From positions 18,463 through 82,462 of the forward strand of contig JADFUC010000372.1 in NCBI GenBank assembly GCA_019722365.1: a stretch of 64,000 bases of DNA, given 5' to 3'. Positions 12,550-24,890 of this stretch are shown piece by piece; positions within the stretch are counted from its first letter, which is position 1; every line of letters begins with the position of its first letter. This DNA comes from Lithospermum erythrorhizon (taxonomy: Eukaryota; Streptophyta; Magnoliopsida; Boraginales; Boraginaceae). The notes beneath the pieces are model-generated. The model searched no databases and was not told the DNA's origin. It saw only the letters and a program-made list of their open reading frames with translations. Both the position numbers and the translations under genes were made by a program.

Positions 12550-12850
12550 TAACAAAAAGTGGAGAATATGCACCGATTTCACATGTTTGAATAAAGCTTG
12601 TCCTAAGGACTTCTACCCGTTACCCCGGCCGAAGATTGGTGGACGGAAGACCCGGGTACGTAAGCCTCCAAAGATGAAGAGAAAAATTTCTCTTCACGAG
12701 TATGGTCTGTTTTGTTGGAAAGTTATGCCGCTCGGTTGAAAAACACGGCGGGGTACATATCGTAGAATGGTAAATTCCATATTTACAAGACGATAGCTAA
12801 ACATGGAGATTTATGTGGACGATATGATAGTAAAAAGTAAGCAGACTCCA
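12550..12850 (+). pseudogene. Ty3/gypsy reverse transcriptase remnant
   Basis: From about 12555 one reads KWRICTDFT, then LNKACPKDFYPLPRPKI. Further on come DEEKISFHEYGLFCWKVMPLG and LKNTAG. The catalytic YVDDM is at 12812-12826, in MEIYVDDMIVKSKQ. Stops and short deletions lie between these pieces. This is the standard RVT_1 signature of plant Ty3/gypsy elements. Confidence 0.85.
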
Positions 12851-13239
12851 CCGTCTGGGTAACCCGAAACCTTCGAACACCGTAGGCGAAGAAATGCGGA
12901 TCAACCCCCGAGAAATGCTTCGTTTGGGGTTACTCAGGAAGTTCCTCCTTAGGCTACATGGGATCGCAGCGTAATGAGGAATCGAGCAACACCTCCCGAC
13001 AAGATAAAAGTGTTTTGTATTTATGACGCCAACCAAAAAAAAAGAAAATATGTGCAAACCTAACGGTGCCTAATAAAGATTTAACCTATTTCATTCTAAG
13101 TCAAGAAATAAACATGTCATTCTTTAAGAACTTAAGACGCGCTTCATGGGAAAAGTTCCGCTGGGATGACGAGCGCGTGTCCGAGCCTTCGGGGCTAACT
13201 AAAGTGTGATCACTCTGTGGTCGCCAAAATTGCTTGCAA

Positions 13240-13400
13240 ATGGATCTCGAACAAATGAAGAATTGCAATTCTACTTAGCTGTTTCGGATGAAGCGGTTAG
13301 TAGTGTACTAATCCGAGAGGGTACACAAAAACCTATCTATTACGTGAGCTAATGCTCGCATAGGCGCATTAAACCACCCACCGATTGATACGCTCACCAA
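13240..13400 (+). pseudogene. Ty3/gypsy RNase H remnant
   Basis: From about 13272 the frame reads YLAVSDEAVSSVLIREG and QKPIYYVS, the start of the RNase H domain that follows RT in gypsy elements. A stop comes right after the 'YVS' and the rest is eroded. It lies 450 bases after the YVDD box, as expected. Confidence 0.78.
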
Positions 13401-13739
13401 GGTAGTCATTTCCAGCCAGAAGTCAAGATATATTTCGAGTATCACCCTATAAAGGCATCACGCATCAGTCTCAAAAGGGTATCGCTAGTCCAAAATTATC
13501 GACGACTCACAAATACGGGTGATCAATTTAAACGAGTTCTAAATATCTTTTATGAACCGTGAACAAGTATCAAATCCCAACAAAGGTGATCACATATTTT
13601 ATTGTTGAATGCACTACGAAACCTCCATAACGGATCACCGAACTTAGTGAGGGGCACCCTGAACCACTGCCACATTGGATAGTATAAGTAGATTGAGCCA
13701 ACAATACAGTGGAAAGCGGGGCAAAATTGTTGATACGGA

Positions 13740-13920
13740 CCGACGGGTACATAAATGGAATATGCTTTGCGGTTTAACTTCGAAACAACCAATAATGAGG
13801 CAGAGTATAAGGCTATGGTGGAAGGACTAGAGTTAGTAGAGTCCTTGGGTATTAAATGAATTCTGGTGGAAGGAGATTCCAAGTTGATAATGGATCAAAA
13901 CAGAGGCGATTGTGGGATTA
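13740..13920 (+). pseudogene. Second (archaeal-type) RNase H remnant
   Basis: From about 13758 one reads EYALRFNF, then NNEAEYKAMVEGLELVESLGIK, a stop, and ILVEGDSKLIMDQ. The N-N-E-A-E-Y motif with a downstream GDS is the additional RNase H found in plant Tat-lineage elements, separate from the RNase H at 13.27 kb. A single in-frame stop splits it. Beyond it (13946-14220) a 91-codon open frame runs on with no motif I can assign. Confidence 0.75.
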
Positions 13921-14315
13921 AGAGCGAAGCTCTAATAAAATATCTTTGGCTAAGGAGTTCACCCATGTCGTGTTTGAGCATATACTGGGAGAAATGAAGA
14001 GGTGGACTGATGTCAAAGCTCGCTGCACCACTTATTACAATGAGTTACCAAAAAGAAGATACGTAAGTCCATACGAGCGAATGGGGCCCATGAAATATCA
14101 AGGTTGGTCCTGGAATAGCGTTGATGAACACCTAAGATCGGAGGACATCCCAAAAGTATACGCAAGTCCACGGCGGAGGGTGCCGGAGCCATATCGAGGA
14201 AGATCTTGGCTACCAAAATAACCCGCACCGGATTCTTTAATCATAATCGGTGATTCAACAGATTTTGTCTAAAATGCTGCTTGTCGGTTAGGAAATGTCT
14301 CCCCAACAAATCTCC

Positions 14316-14765
14316 CACTACAATTTTTGGATTCTAAACGTATTTAAAAATTTAAACTAATTTGGATACGAATCTTATGAATACTTGTGAATATACAAAA
14401 AAATAATAAATAATCTAATTTCTAGAGTGTACCGTTTCTTCTTGAATATAAGGCTTCTGATAATGGAAATGAGATGAAGCCTAAATACCCAAAAATAAAG
14501 TATTCCAAGAATGTCCACACCAACAATCGATCCGAATCCTCCGTGGCGTTTTTATTTCAGGAACGATCAAAGTGAAACTAAACAAAACAAGAGAAAATAC
14601 CTTTCCAAGTGAGTGGGGGCTTCAATAATAGCGGTTATGAGAAAAAGGAATTCTTCACTTCTTAAGTCGAGGAACGAATTGTTGTAAAAAATATTACGAG
14701 AGGAGTCGGCTCCTCTTTTATAGACTTTATATCATTAACGCCTTAAGCCCAAAATCCAACAAGTT
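14316..14765 (-). repeat. LTR fragment, copia family shared with 26.9, 28.3 and 42.8 kb
   Basis: Shares the series 'ttggattctaaac', 'gatacgaatc', 'gagtgtaccg', 'aatacccaaa', 'ccaagaatgtccac' and 'atccgaa.cctccg' in the same order with 26926-27744, and more loosely with 42822-43720. It breaks off near 14765, at about the middle of the longer copies, so it is truncated. It separates the Tat remnant from the next LTR. Strand follows the TATA-like orientation seen in the 42.8 kb copy. Confidence 0.65.
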
Positions 14766-14769
14766 TGTT

Positions 14770-17081
14770 AACGGGTATGATCAAGATAAGATAAATACTG
14801 GAGTAAAATAGATATACCGAGACGAGCATAATGAGTGGAGTATTTTTGGTTACATTGATAATAATATATTTAGGATCGTGTTCATTAAATTTAATGACAA
14901 AAGGAATAAATAAAAACACCACACCAAACGAGATCTTAAAACACTTACTCTATAGTATTAACTCTAACCCCAAAAAATATCTTCCCATCCTTATCCTTTC
15001 TTCTCACGAAATCATCATCATCATCTCCACCATTTCAATTTTTTTTTTTTTTCTTTTGGAAGTTTCTCATTTTAGTTCAAGCTTTAAGTGTTCCTACAAT
15101 CATCTAAGCATCTAAGTATATGATACAACTCTTAACCTCTTCTTTTCATGTCTTAAAACATCTAGATGGTATGTTATGTTTGTTTTATAATTGAAAAAAT
15201 TTAGAGAAAATGAATATTATGTTAAAAGATTGAATTCTTATATACTAACGTATGGACAAAAACTATATCTTATTATGACCGATAAATTGGAATATTTTTA
15301 GGAGTATATCATTGAGAAATAATCATATTATGTATGTGTTTCTGATTTTATTTCTCTATTTAATTGTGATTTTATATAAGAAATAGAAAATAAATAGTAA
15401 AATATATTTCAAAATTATGAAATTTTGTTTTGAAGTAAGTTTTGTCATGTGGAGTCAATTCTATAAAAGAAGCGTTTTGATTTTGAAGTTTTTTGTATTT
15501 ATTATAAATTATGGAAGTTAAATGATAAAAAATGAAATACAAATGGGAACAAATACATGGTTTTATGGAAATAATTTAATTGAGTATTTTAGGATTATCT
15601 AACGAAAGCTCTCCACATTCTCACCAAAATTTGGAATTTTTAGAATTTTTTTTTACTATTTTTGGTGATTTAATGACTAGAAATGATATTTAAATCAAAA
15701 TAAATTATTTCAAGATTTTAAATCAAGTTTGTATTTCTTCAAAATTTTGAAGGTAGATAAGAAAAAATTTCAAAATTTTGGAAATTTTAAAACTGATTTT
15801 GATATTTATTTTGAATTACGAGACTTGTGATAATAACACCGGATTTAAAATGGAGAAAAATATAGTTTTATTGCATAAAAAATATTCGCATTATTTAGAC
15901 CATTTACTATACTTTTGAACTAGAATAATTATATCTAGACTTGTTGGATTATTTTTTATATTTATTTGAGTTTTACAGATTAAAAGTGAGATTATGTAAA
16001 AAGATAGTAAATACGCATATAATTGCTTTTGGATAGAGTCGAGTCTCGGACTGGCACGTGACTACCTAGAGATATTTTTAGCTGCTTTTGCTCGAGGTGA
16101 GTACAAATCTCATGTTGGAAACCTTTCTCAAGGCTATGTTATGGTTATATATTTGGTATGCTATTGGGTTATATCAAATTTAAGCATTGAAATACTGAAG
16201 ATTGATGCCATGTAGATTGTTGTAGTTGTCATGGATTATACTATGAGTGCTGTGTGTGATTGTGCTTACGGTGGTTATGATCGTTATGTCATTATGTTTA
16301 TATATAAATGTGATTTATATGTCCGGGATACCATTCGTGGTATTTCAGATTCACTAGTTTCTCGCAGCCTTACCCCCCTTTTCTCTCATGGGCGGCATTT
16401 TATGCCTAGGGTTTCTGGTAGCTGATTGGCCGAGGGTTACCAAGGAGCCGTATCGATGTGTCATGACAAGCATCAGAAAGGGGCGGACGGTGGTAAAGCA
16501 CTCACCTCCTTATTCCGCTTAAGTTATGTTTCTAGAACTTAGATGTCAGAGTATCGGTGGGTCATGTTTGACATACTACTACTATGATGCATCGGAGACT
16601 ATGTTGTGTACTGTTTGGTTGTATTATTCCAAGTTGATGTATAATTACGCTGATGATGCTAATTATGTGGCGTTATTGCTTAGTCCACTACTTACGGACA
16701 AAAAGTAGACACATTATTTGGCGGATTAAGATCAGAAAGCAGCGGATGTGGCGACTGAAGTCCTCAAATACCCTTCCCATTTTATTATGTTTCTGTAGCC
16801 TTAGATGTTGTATATCGAGGGGTCATGTTTCTGACATAGTACTAAGATATGTACGCGAGACTGTGTTGTGTATTTTTTAGCTTGTATTATTCCAAGCTGA
16901 TGTATATTATGTCAATGATGCGACCGTGGTGGAAGGTTGTTAGTTCACCACTTGGACAAAAGTATATTATTAGATTAATGTAAAATGAAGCTTCATTTAT
17001 GTTGTTATCCACGATTGGTACTCTGTACAGGTTGACGATGATCTTAACCTCGTATGCCGAATTCGGGTGGGTCGCGTTACA
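14770..17081 (+). repeat. Large chromovirus-like LTR (copy 1)
   Basis: Shares ordered landmarks with other copies in the window: a pyrimidine-rich segment (about 14970-15110), 'ctcgaggtgagtacaaatctc' near 16090, 'cgcagcctta..cccctttt..atgggcggcattttatgcctagg' near 16365-16412, 'ggttgtattattc' segments, and an end resembling 'cttaacct..ccga.ttcgggtgggtcgcgttaca' at 17034-17081. The end aligns with the LTR end that precedes the primer-binding site at 57.86 kb (in reverse complement), so this strand is the sense strand. The left end is truncated against the copia-family LTR fragment. The 94-codon open frame at 14831-15115 lies inside it and is not a gene. Confidence 0.62.
16530..16980 (+). repeat. 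About 262-base tandem duplication inside the LTR
   Basis: The segment starting 'cttagatgtcagagtatcgg' (about 16538) and the one starting 'ccttagatgttgtatatcga' (about 16799) match through 'gggtcatgttt', 'gagactatgttgtgta', 'tgtattattccaagt' and 'tccact..ggacaaaa.gta'. The offset is about 260 bases. The reverse-oriented LTR end at 49.94-50.35 kb has only one such unit, so this is a local duplication. Confidence 0.65.
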
Positions 17082-18470
17082 CGTTTTCCCTTTAAATCTA
17101 GTTCTATCTAGTAAGATGCTTCTTAACAATTTAAAGAATGGTTTATAAGCCAACTCTCATTCACTTGAATTATTCAAATGTTTAGTAAATATATACATTT
17201 ATATTTTACTAGGAAGTTATTGTACTGAAGCAATAAAAGTAGAGCGCTTCTATTATTTATTCGTATCTCAAATCTATATTTATTAAGATAATAAATAAAT
17301 TTGTTTAAATATTTAATTTTAATGGAACATTGTCCGATTATGAATTCTAAGTATTATTCATATTTAATCATATTATTCCAAATTTAAAGATTCCATCTTT
17401 ATGATCTTTCATTTACGTGATTACTACTTTAAAATTCATATAGCCTTACGTAGATTAGATTTCAAGTCATCTTACTTGAATCTACATGAAAGCATATACA
17501 AAAGCTACAGTATTTATGTTTGTCTAACTAACATAATGGAGAATATATCATTTGTAATTTTCATGTAAAAGATTAATCTATACCATGTTATAAAGTGGGA
17601 GTACGGTGAAATGCTAAACGCTCAACGAAGACGCTACGATAATTTTTAACAAAATCAAAGTTATTTTTTAATGCATGGTAATTTTAATTTGACACTTGCC
17701 CTTTATATGTTTAACATTCGGCTATCAAATTCATTTACATGTTAGATTAAATCTTCTAATTAAAATTATGGCACAAAGCTTCATTGTTATAAAAATATTT
17801 ATAAACCATTACTTATTTGAATAAATATTTTCATATGATGTATTGATAAACTATCATTTTCTTAGAATTATTAAAATTAAATTTTTATTTTAACAAGAGT
17901 TACGATGCACAATCATTGATCAGGTTCAAATACTAGTAATCAACTAACTTGAATTAATCTTAAAGTATAAAAAATTAGTCATGTTCAAAACACAAACAAA
18001 GGCAACATTACTGATCAAAGCAAGAAGCTAACTAGACAATATGTTCATAACAATAGTCTAACCTAAACGATAAATTGATCCTCCCGTCGACAATCTCATC
18101 CACGCCTGCAAAGCCAGTCCATACAATCTCTAGTAACTTTCACCTCGATCGGCCCCGCATATTTAAAAATGTGAGTTCTACATCCAATGTCAACAAGCAT
18201 TTATGTATCAAAAAAAGTGAAGTACGACAAATCATTTATACGATTTATCCCTCCTAGGCCGAATCAGGATTTCTAATGACGCCTCATGCCGACGGAATGG
18301 TCCTCTTAGTGCATCCGATGACCAAAGTGGTTAGCCATAATCATCCTTGTCATCTATCTACTGCTTCCCTTTACCCTTTGCCTGCGCTTGTTCCCCAAAA
18401 TCATAGAGCGGAACGCCTCCAGAACTTCATCCATGAGATCATCTCACAAATCGAAGCCAAAGCTTTATTC
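17082..18470. other. AT-rich stretch, one dispersed repeat, no gene
   Basis: Bases 17340-17500 are, in reverse complement, clearly similar to 60550-60710 (shared 'attcaagta..tg.cttgaaatct' and 'aaatgaaagatcataaagat'), so this is a dispersed repeat of unknown family. The rest is AT-rich; short open frames at 18075-18257 and 18276-18503 show no domain. Confidence 0.5.
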
Positions 18471-18473
18471 GTG

Positions 18474-19640
18474 TTAGAATCTAAGCATTTAATTTATTCG
18501 TGATAAAACACCACCATACATCCCGGATCCTCAAATTAATGTATATTAATCTAAACACAAAACAAATGTATGAACACGAGAATCCTTACATCAAGTAAAC
18601 CTGGAAGTTTAACGAACCTGGGAATCCTCACAATCAACTCAAGGCAAGTGGGAAAGTTCCCTCTCAAAATCCTCCTTCCAAAGCTTGTCTCAACACCGAA
18701 ATGATGTCCCTCTCTTGGGGATTGCACAACCAAGAGGGAAACTAACGAGCAATTTGAACTTGCTAGAGTCTTTGAAGATTTTAGGCTTGAAACAAAGAGA
18801 AAAACTCTTCCAATTCTCTATGGAGTGGGCAAATTTAAAGTGGAGGTTTTTATGACTTATGAAAAACCTTAATCCCCTCTAAATAATTAAGTCTCAAATT
18901 CCACCTACAACTCAAGTTAAGAAATCGCTTAATTTGTTAACTTAATTGTAATCAAGCATGAGCCTTCTAATTAAATAAATGAAAGTTACTAAGTGAGTTG
19001 TTTTATTTTTAATTAACTTAACAAGTCGATTAAAATACTAACGAGTCACTATCGAATAACTTATCAAGTTATTCATCAATTCCCCACCGCTTAAATACTA
19101 ACGAAATACTATCGAATAACTTTATGTTGTCTCATCAATTTCAATTGCTTTTAATTGATTAAACTTGCAAGTTTAACCAATTTATGTTCATCAACATATT
19201 TGACAATATATAAATATCGAGAGATAAATTTCTCAATATATGTCTCAAAGCTTTAATTTCATTCATGAAATATTATTCGAATATCATCAGACAAAGTACC
19301 TGAAATGATATTAAGAAATCAGATAATAATAACACTGACCAATTACTATTATTATAACGATTAATGAGTAAAGATCTAGCAATCGCTAACCCTTAAATTA
19401 TCACGAGAACCGCACTAGTAATATCCAATTACTAAGGTGGTCTACCAAGTTTCGGTAACTTACTTAACTAAACCGTAAACGAATTGATACACAATTGCCT
19501 AATGGCACAATAAAAGTGGAATCAATTCTCATTGATTTCAACAATTCGCTTATCCATTATACCCAATAACGAATCGATAGCTCTCATAGGCTAAGCAATT
19601 TGTGATAGTATTTAAGCCTTTAAATTCTTTGATAGATCGG
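18474..19640 (-). repeat. LTR-like sequence of uncertain copia family
   Basis: No gene. In reverse complement the segment 19540-19610 reads 'gagagctatcgattcgttat' followed by 'gggtataatggataagcgaa', wording I associate with plant copia LTRs. Bases 19340-19510 also align, same strand, with 58640-58750 ('ttatc.cgag', 'caattact', 'taactaaa', 'aaatgaattg'), so the sequence is repeated. No terminal motif or target duplication was found, so ends are guesses. Confidence 0.4.
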
Positions 19641-19642
19641 TA

Positions 19643-21600
19643 TTTAATAACCCGCTGCTACGCCTAAGTCATTTTATTAAATTATATTTATCGGTCTGTA
19701 AGGGAATTCAAGATGATATCTATAATTTCGAATAAGACGTATATATCGAGACGAATATGATGCAGAGTAATATATGTCTCGGGAATAAATATATTTGAAC
19801 GTTTCTACCGAGATTTTAAGACGGAAGCTGAAAAAATTAACCGAAACCGAACGGAACTTAATTTTCCCCTCTAAATATCTCACATACCACCACTATTCAT
19901 CATCTTCATCCAAAACCCATCCCCCTTTCCCCCATTTGACAGATTCCATTTCCCCCTCCCCCTCAATTTTTTTCTTCCATTTCTTCCACCTTTGGGTAAT
20001 TTCAAGCATATTAAAAAGCTGATTTTCATCTCTCTCCTCAACATTTTGCATCTTTCGAGTAGCAAAGCTCAAGCCTCGTGATGTTTTCTTATGTTTTTGG
20101 AGAGGTTGACTTTTTGTCGATTTTTGGTTTTGAATTTTAAAAGTTTTAAAACGGGTATGTATATCCCTAGGCTCAATTATGTGCTCGTGCTGATTATAAT
20201 TGATGTTGTGGGTCAAAATGCTTGATCAAGAAGTTGACTTTAGGTTGACTTTTCTAAAACTTCTTTAAATTGTATCAGTTATTTCGATGTTAATATAGTT
20301 GTTTTGAGTATAATGTGGATGTTTGATGTCGACAAGTAATACGCTTTTAGCTTGGTGCTTTTAAAGTTTTAAAGAAGAATTGCTTTGAATTTAAGGTTGA
20401 TTATATGGATTAACGGGTCAAATTGATTGTTGGATTGATTAGAAATTGCTTAAAGCGCTGAATCGGGGTGTAGTGGTCGATTTGGATTAGTGGATTTGGG
20501 GGTGGTCAGAATTTCAATATTTTTTTTGTCGCTAAACGTCAGTAGTAATATTATCACCGGAGAGCTGTTAACTCGAGCAACTATAATTGTTGTAAATTGG
20601 ATAGTTAAAATACTAAAATGGGGTTATGATCAGTAGGTAGTAATAGTATTTTCGGTATGCTTATATTGTATGAGCACGGGAAACCATTAATTTGACCACC
20701 GAAGTAAGCACTGGCTATTTGCTAGCCAAGGTAAGTATTTATCTCACGGGTGTCGATTAACTACTTGATTGCGATATGTATGATTTCGTTAAATTGTATG
20801 TTGAACATGAACCGTCAAGTTGAGTCAGTTGGGCTCTGCCCTGGTTTCACGAGTTTATGTATTTTGAGCGGAGTCGTGACACGAGTCGTGATATGAGCTG
20901 GCTTACGATGCTGCTGTATTATCCGTATTTACCTGCGCCGCATGGCAAGTATTTGCTTTCGTAATTACCTGCGATTCTGGCAGTGACAGCTATGTCGACG
21001 GCACAAGCTCCCTCCCTCGCAGTCGAGATTGATTTATGGCGCCCATTAGTTGCGTAAACCCGAATTTATATCGAGTCGATTGAATTTCTCTGAAGTTGAT
21101 AGCCGTCGAGTTGATTGAGCTGATAGAGTCAGCTTCGAGTTGATCGAAAGTGGTTTAGTTGTGCGATTAAGTAGTATTATAGCTGTTGTCGAGTCAGGAC
21201 TGCTGGATTAGTTGTTAGTCATGAGCGTCGCATTGGCTTTGGCCGATGTAGTATTCGAAAAGTTGTCGTGAAGACATTGAAGTCTTTCTTGAAACGCATT
21301 TGGATGTTATTGTTGATGCCACTATTTTGGAATGTTTATTATAGTGACCTTAATTTATGAACATATGAACCCGGATAAGGAAATCGCTAACAACTTCATA
21401 ACAAGATCTTAAGTTGAAACATATCATGTACTACTTATCTGCTTTACGCGGATTAACCGCTTTATTACATTGCGCGTGATCGGGAGTTAATTTCACTTCG
21501 AGGTATATATTTACTAAGCTTCTCGCAGCCTTACACCCTTTCACATGTGGGCTGCATTTTCAATGCTAGGTTGACAGTATGTATCGCTTTTTGGGCTTTG
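19643..21600 (+). repeat. Large chromovirus-like LTR (copy 2)
   Basis: Begins near 'tttaataacccg' (19643), comparable with the TGTAATAAC start of the copy at 61910. It then has the pyrimidine-rich segment at 19860-19995, 'gccaaggtaagtatttatctcacggg' near 20727-20752, and 'ctcgcagccttacaccctttcacatgtgggctgcattttcaatgctagg' at 21522-21572, the same ordered landmarks as copy 1. The LTR end seen at 17.08 kb is not found, so the right side is truncated or replaced. Open frames on either strand here (for example 19893-20216 minus) are products of the low-stop pyrimidine tract. Confidence 0.58.
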
Positions 21601-22700
21601 CTGAAAGGATCGTGCTCTGCAGCCTAAAAGTAGCGGCGGGTGGTACTGATCATCATAGTCTCGTTGTTTTTGGATTGTAGCTCATTGTTTATATTTTTGT
21701 TATTTCGATTTCGACTCATTTCGTATGTCGATACGTCATACGGAGATCACAGATATCGTGTTGTTATTGTGTGTGGTTGTGTGAAACACCACAATGGATT
21801 CTTTTTCTTAAAAAATTCGCTCTCGGTCCGTTGTATATTATTTTGTATTGCCGCTTTCAGATGCGTGTCTTTTGAATTTGGGTCATCCATCGACAGGACT
21901 CTGTCCGTGGATTTGGATGATCAACTCGCAAGGCATTTAATTTATCGTTACATGAGATTTCGAGTACCGGAGTAACTCAATCAATCTCACTGGTCTCGAA
22001 CTATGATTCTCTCCAACCTCTTTATGTTGGATGCAGGGTGCGTAACATCTTTCTCTTTCATCTCTCTTTTCAACATTTCCAATGGGCGAGAGTCTCATAC
22101 GGAAGATAAATCAAATTAGGTCTAGCATCATAGTACTTGACCTCGGTATTTATACTCCATAGTAGACAAATATAAGGCACTTGACTTCTACGAAAGGTAT
22201 CATCAATTTCATCGATCGAAGTCTCTCTCCAAACAAGTATTTGTATCCTTTGGAATTCTTGTAGGACTCATCAAGTATTACATATTCACGTGCCTTTGGC
22301 AAACATGCACCGCTCTCAAATATTTTGACACCAATAAAGTCTGACCCATATCTTTTCGTGTCGATCGAAAAGGCACTTATAGGAATGTGGACTCATAATC
22401 GACTATAGTATAAAAATACAAAAATAGAACAACTAAGTTTATGTCATAAATAATATTCTAAAATAAGATTATATGATAACCATACTGAAGCCATAATCCC
22501 AATTAACACACACAAAATATACCAAGAACTCACATAACGTAAACCGACGGCAAAGATGGACTACGAGTCCTACACATTGTTTTAATGATGACTTAAAATT
22601 GGATTTACTATCTAACATGCTTAAGTGATTTATTTCATAGGCACGTTGTAAAGGTGCCTCATCGGACTCAAAGTCGATATTCATATCAAACAAGCACAAG
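21601..22700. other. Gene-free stretch
   Basis: A 111-codon open frame at 21640-21975 (+) follows directly on LTR sequence and has no recognisable domain. The remainder has no gene or terminal repeat I can support. Probably retroelement debris. Confidence 0.35.
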
Positions 22701-22859
22701 ATCAAGACATTGAAGATAATGAAGAAATGCCATGAGTTTCAAGGTGAGAATACAATGCCATAAAGATGATTATGGTGATATAGAAGAAGGATCAACCATA
22801 CAAAGCTTCAAAGTGAAGAATTCGGTATTTAAGAAGAAGATTTGCCCATCTAATTGCCA

Positions 22860-24890
22860 TGAAAGCGATCAAGTAGATAAAGTTTTAACCAAGCAATCAA
22901 GATATAATGGAAGAGACGAGTATTGGATGCAAGCCGAAGAATAGGTAAAAGTTAAGTGGTTTGAATCTAACTTTTACTTCCTTCGTTGAACTTGATCGGG
23001 GCAGCTTATATGAGAGAGATTTTTTAAATCATTTTTGATAAAAAATTATTAACCGTTTCAAAGTTTTAAGAATGTTTTGTGAAAATAAAGTATTTTAAAA
23101 ATTATAATACTTATAAAAGTGGGGTTTGATATCATATTAGTAAAGAGTTTGGGGCCTTTCCAACTCATTTTGAATCGTCAAAACGGAAAGCTATAACGGC
23201 AAATTATTTTTAAGTTGGTCCATCGCAGGCATACGGTCACGATGAAGACCGGATAACGGTCACGAATTTAAGCTGAGTAAACTGGCAAGTTCATCGAGGG
23301 CTCCCATCGTGTTTATATGGTCACGATGAGCACTCCGACGATGGTCACGATGAAGTCGAAAGAACATTCGGCAAGTTCACTCCAGGGCTCCCATCGCGGC
23401 CCTCGCCTCAACTGTGGGCACTCACGCATCATCGAATACGAGCTGTGCTTGATCTCCATTTTCATCCCCAAATCTTCCATCTTCTTCCCCAACTCTTCCC
23501 AACTCATCCTAAACATTTTTGTGCTTAAATTTCATCATTCAAAGGTTTTATTTCTCATATTTAAACACCAAATCTCTCAAACATGTGAGCTTTAATTTTG
23601 ATTATCAAAGAGAAAGTATCTGGTTTGTGCCAACACTTTGAAATGAGTAATGGGAAACAAAGCAGCAATCAAGTTGTTCGACATGAAATGCTAAAATGGG
23701 GAGTTCAAGATCTTCAATTTCATATCCACTCAATGTAAGGAGTTGTAAATTGTGCTAAATTGTAATCCTATTGTAGCTCATTGAGGAGCATTTAGATATG
23801 GATAAAATAACAATCTCTACATCATATAAAGAGATATCCCATTAAGTTAGGATTTATTCTTCATACAAAGCAGATTGAGGGTCCGAAAAGCCGCGAGGCT
23901 TACTCAAGCTGTGGATCGAGAGATAGCCGTGTAGTATTAAGGCTAAGGCTCAAGCAATAGGACATAGATCGTCGAGTTAAGGAGTTGTATCTCCGACTGA
24001 CAGGGCAAATCCTAGCGATTCCTCGGGGTTCTTAGTAGCGCATTGCTGAGTCAAACTCGGGTCGAGACTCGGGATTGTTAGCAAGGAGCAAGAGATGTAG
24101 CAGTCAAGTTTAGGCTTCACCTCAACATCCAAGCACCATCTAAAGGATTCTGTGAGAAAGCCTACAGAGCCTTTTGATCGAGATGTAGATTAGCGAACCC
24201 CTGCATGCCTCATTTGAAGTTTGCATCTTCTATCCCTATATTACTTTCTAGTCTATATTGATATATTGCTAGAATTTCTAGATTCGGATATTATATTCTA
24301 GTTTATGAAAGCTAATTGAATATGTCGGCATATAATTGAATTAGTTTCAGAGTATCGATATGTCAAGTTTAATTCCAGCTAAAATTGAATATCTCTGAGG
24401 CGTCGATCCTAATTCAATATTCATGATTAGGATAGTTTGATTTGATCAATGAACATAGTATTTATATTTCGCATCAATCAAATCCTCATAATTAAACTTG
24501 CTATCGTTAATGCCTTAAACTCACCTAGTATATCTATGTATCAATTAGGATATGGTAACAAATTGATTGATCAATATCCATGAAACGGACTTAATCGTAT
24601 TATGCATGAATGAACTTAATGTTAATATCAATTGCCAATATGAGTTTTGTATATTTATTGCACATACCCATTGCAGTATCATTTTAGTTATTTTATCTTT
24701 AATCTAGAATTTATTCGGTAGTTTGGAAACTGCATATGGTAAATTGTGCTTACAATTGACTAAAAATTTTCATTTCGTGTGAAATCGATTCAAGAAGTTT
24801 TAAAAGTCGAAAAATCGGTTAACAACCGTTAAGTCCTTATTCACCCTCCTCTAAGGATGTCATATAGCTAATGCAAAGACACATCACACT
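22860..24890 (+). repeat. LTR-like sequence, copia family shared with 42.5 kb
   Basis: The right end reads 'tccttattcaccctcctctaaggatgtc' at about 24835-24862. The reverse complement of 42508-42540 reads 'tccttattcacctccacttctaaggatat', so both carry the same conserved LTR segment, which I associate with SIRE-like copia elements. Within it, near 23230-23360, 'ggtcacgatga' recurs three times in a short span. No boundaries are proven. Open frames here (22732-22944, 23317-23595) have no domain. Confidence 0.42.

Larger units (their letters stand above)
10530..14260 (+). mobile_element. Decayed Ty3/gypsy retrotransposon, Tat-type
   Basis: Plus-strand pol fragments lie in the Ty3/gypsy order: protease, reverse transcriptase, RNase H, then a second RNase H-like segment. 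The RT wording 'DFT..LNKACPKDFYPLP' and the presence of the second RNase H are features of the plant Tat/Ogre lineage. The region is visibly less AT-rich than its surroundings. It is full of frameshifts and stops and cannot encode a polyprotein. I cannot see its LTRs: the left end is lost in the AT-rich DNA before 10.5 kb and the right end is cut by an unrelated LTR fragment near 14.3 kb. The part 10530-11600 probably holds gag remains but I cannot read a gag motif. Confidence 0.82.

Noticed and set aside
19893..20216. Overlapping open frames on both strands
   Set aside because: They follow the pyrimidine-rich segment of a chromovirus-like LTR, which lacks stops by composition.
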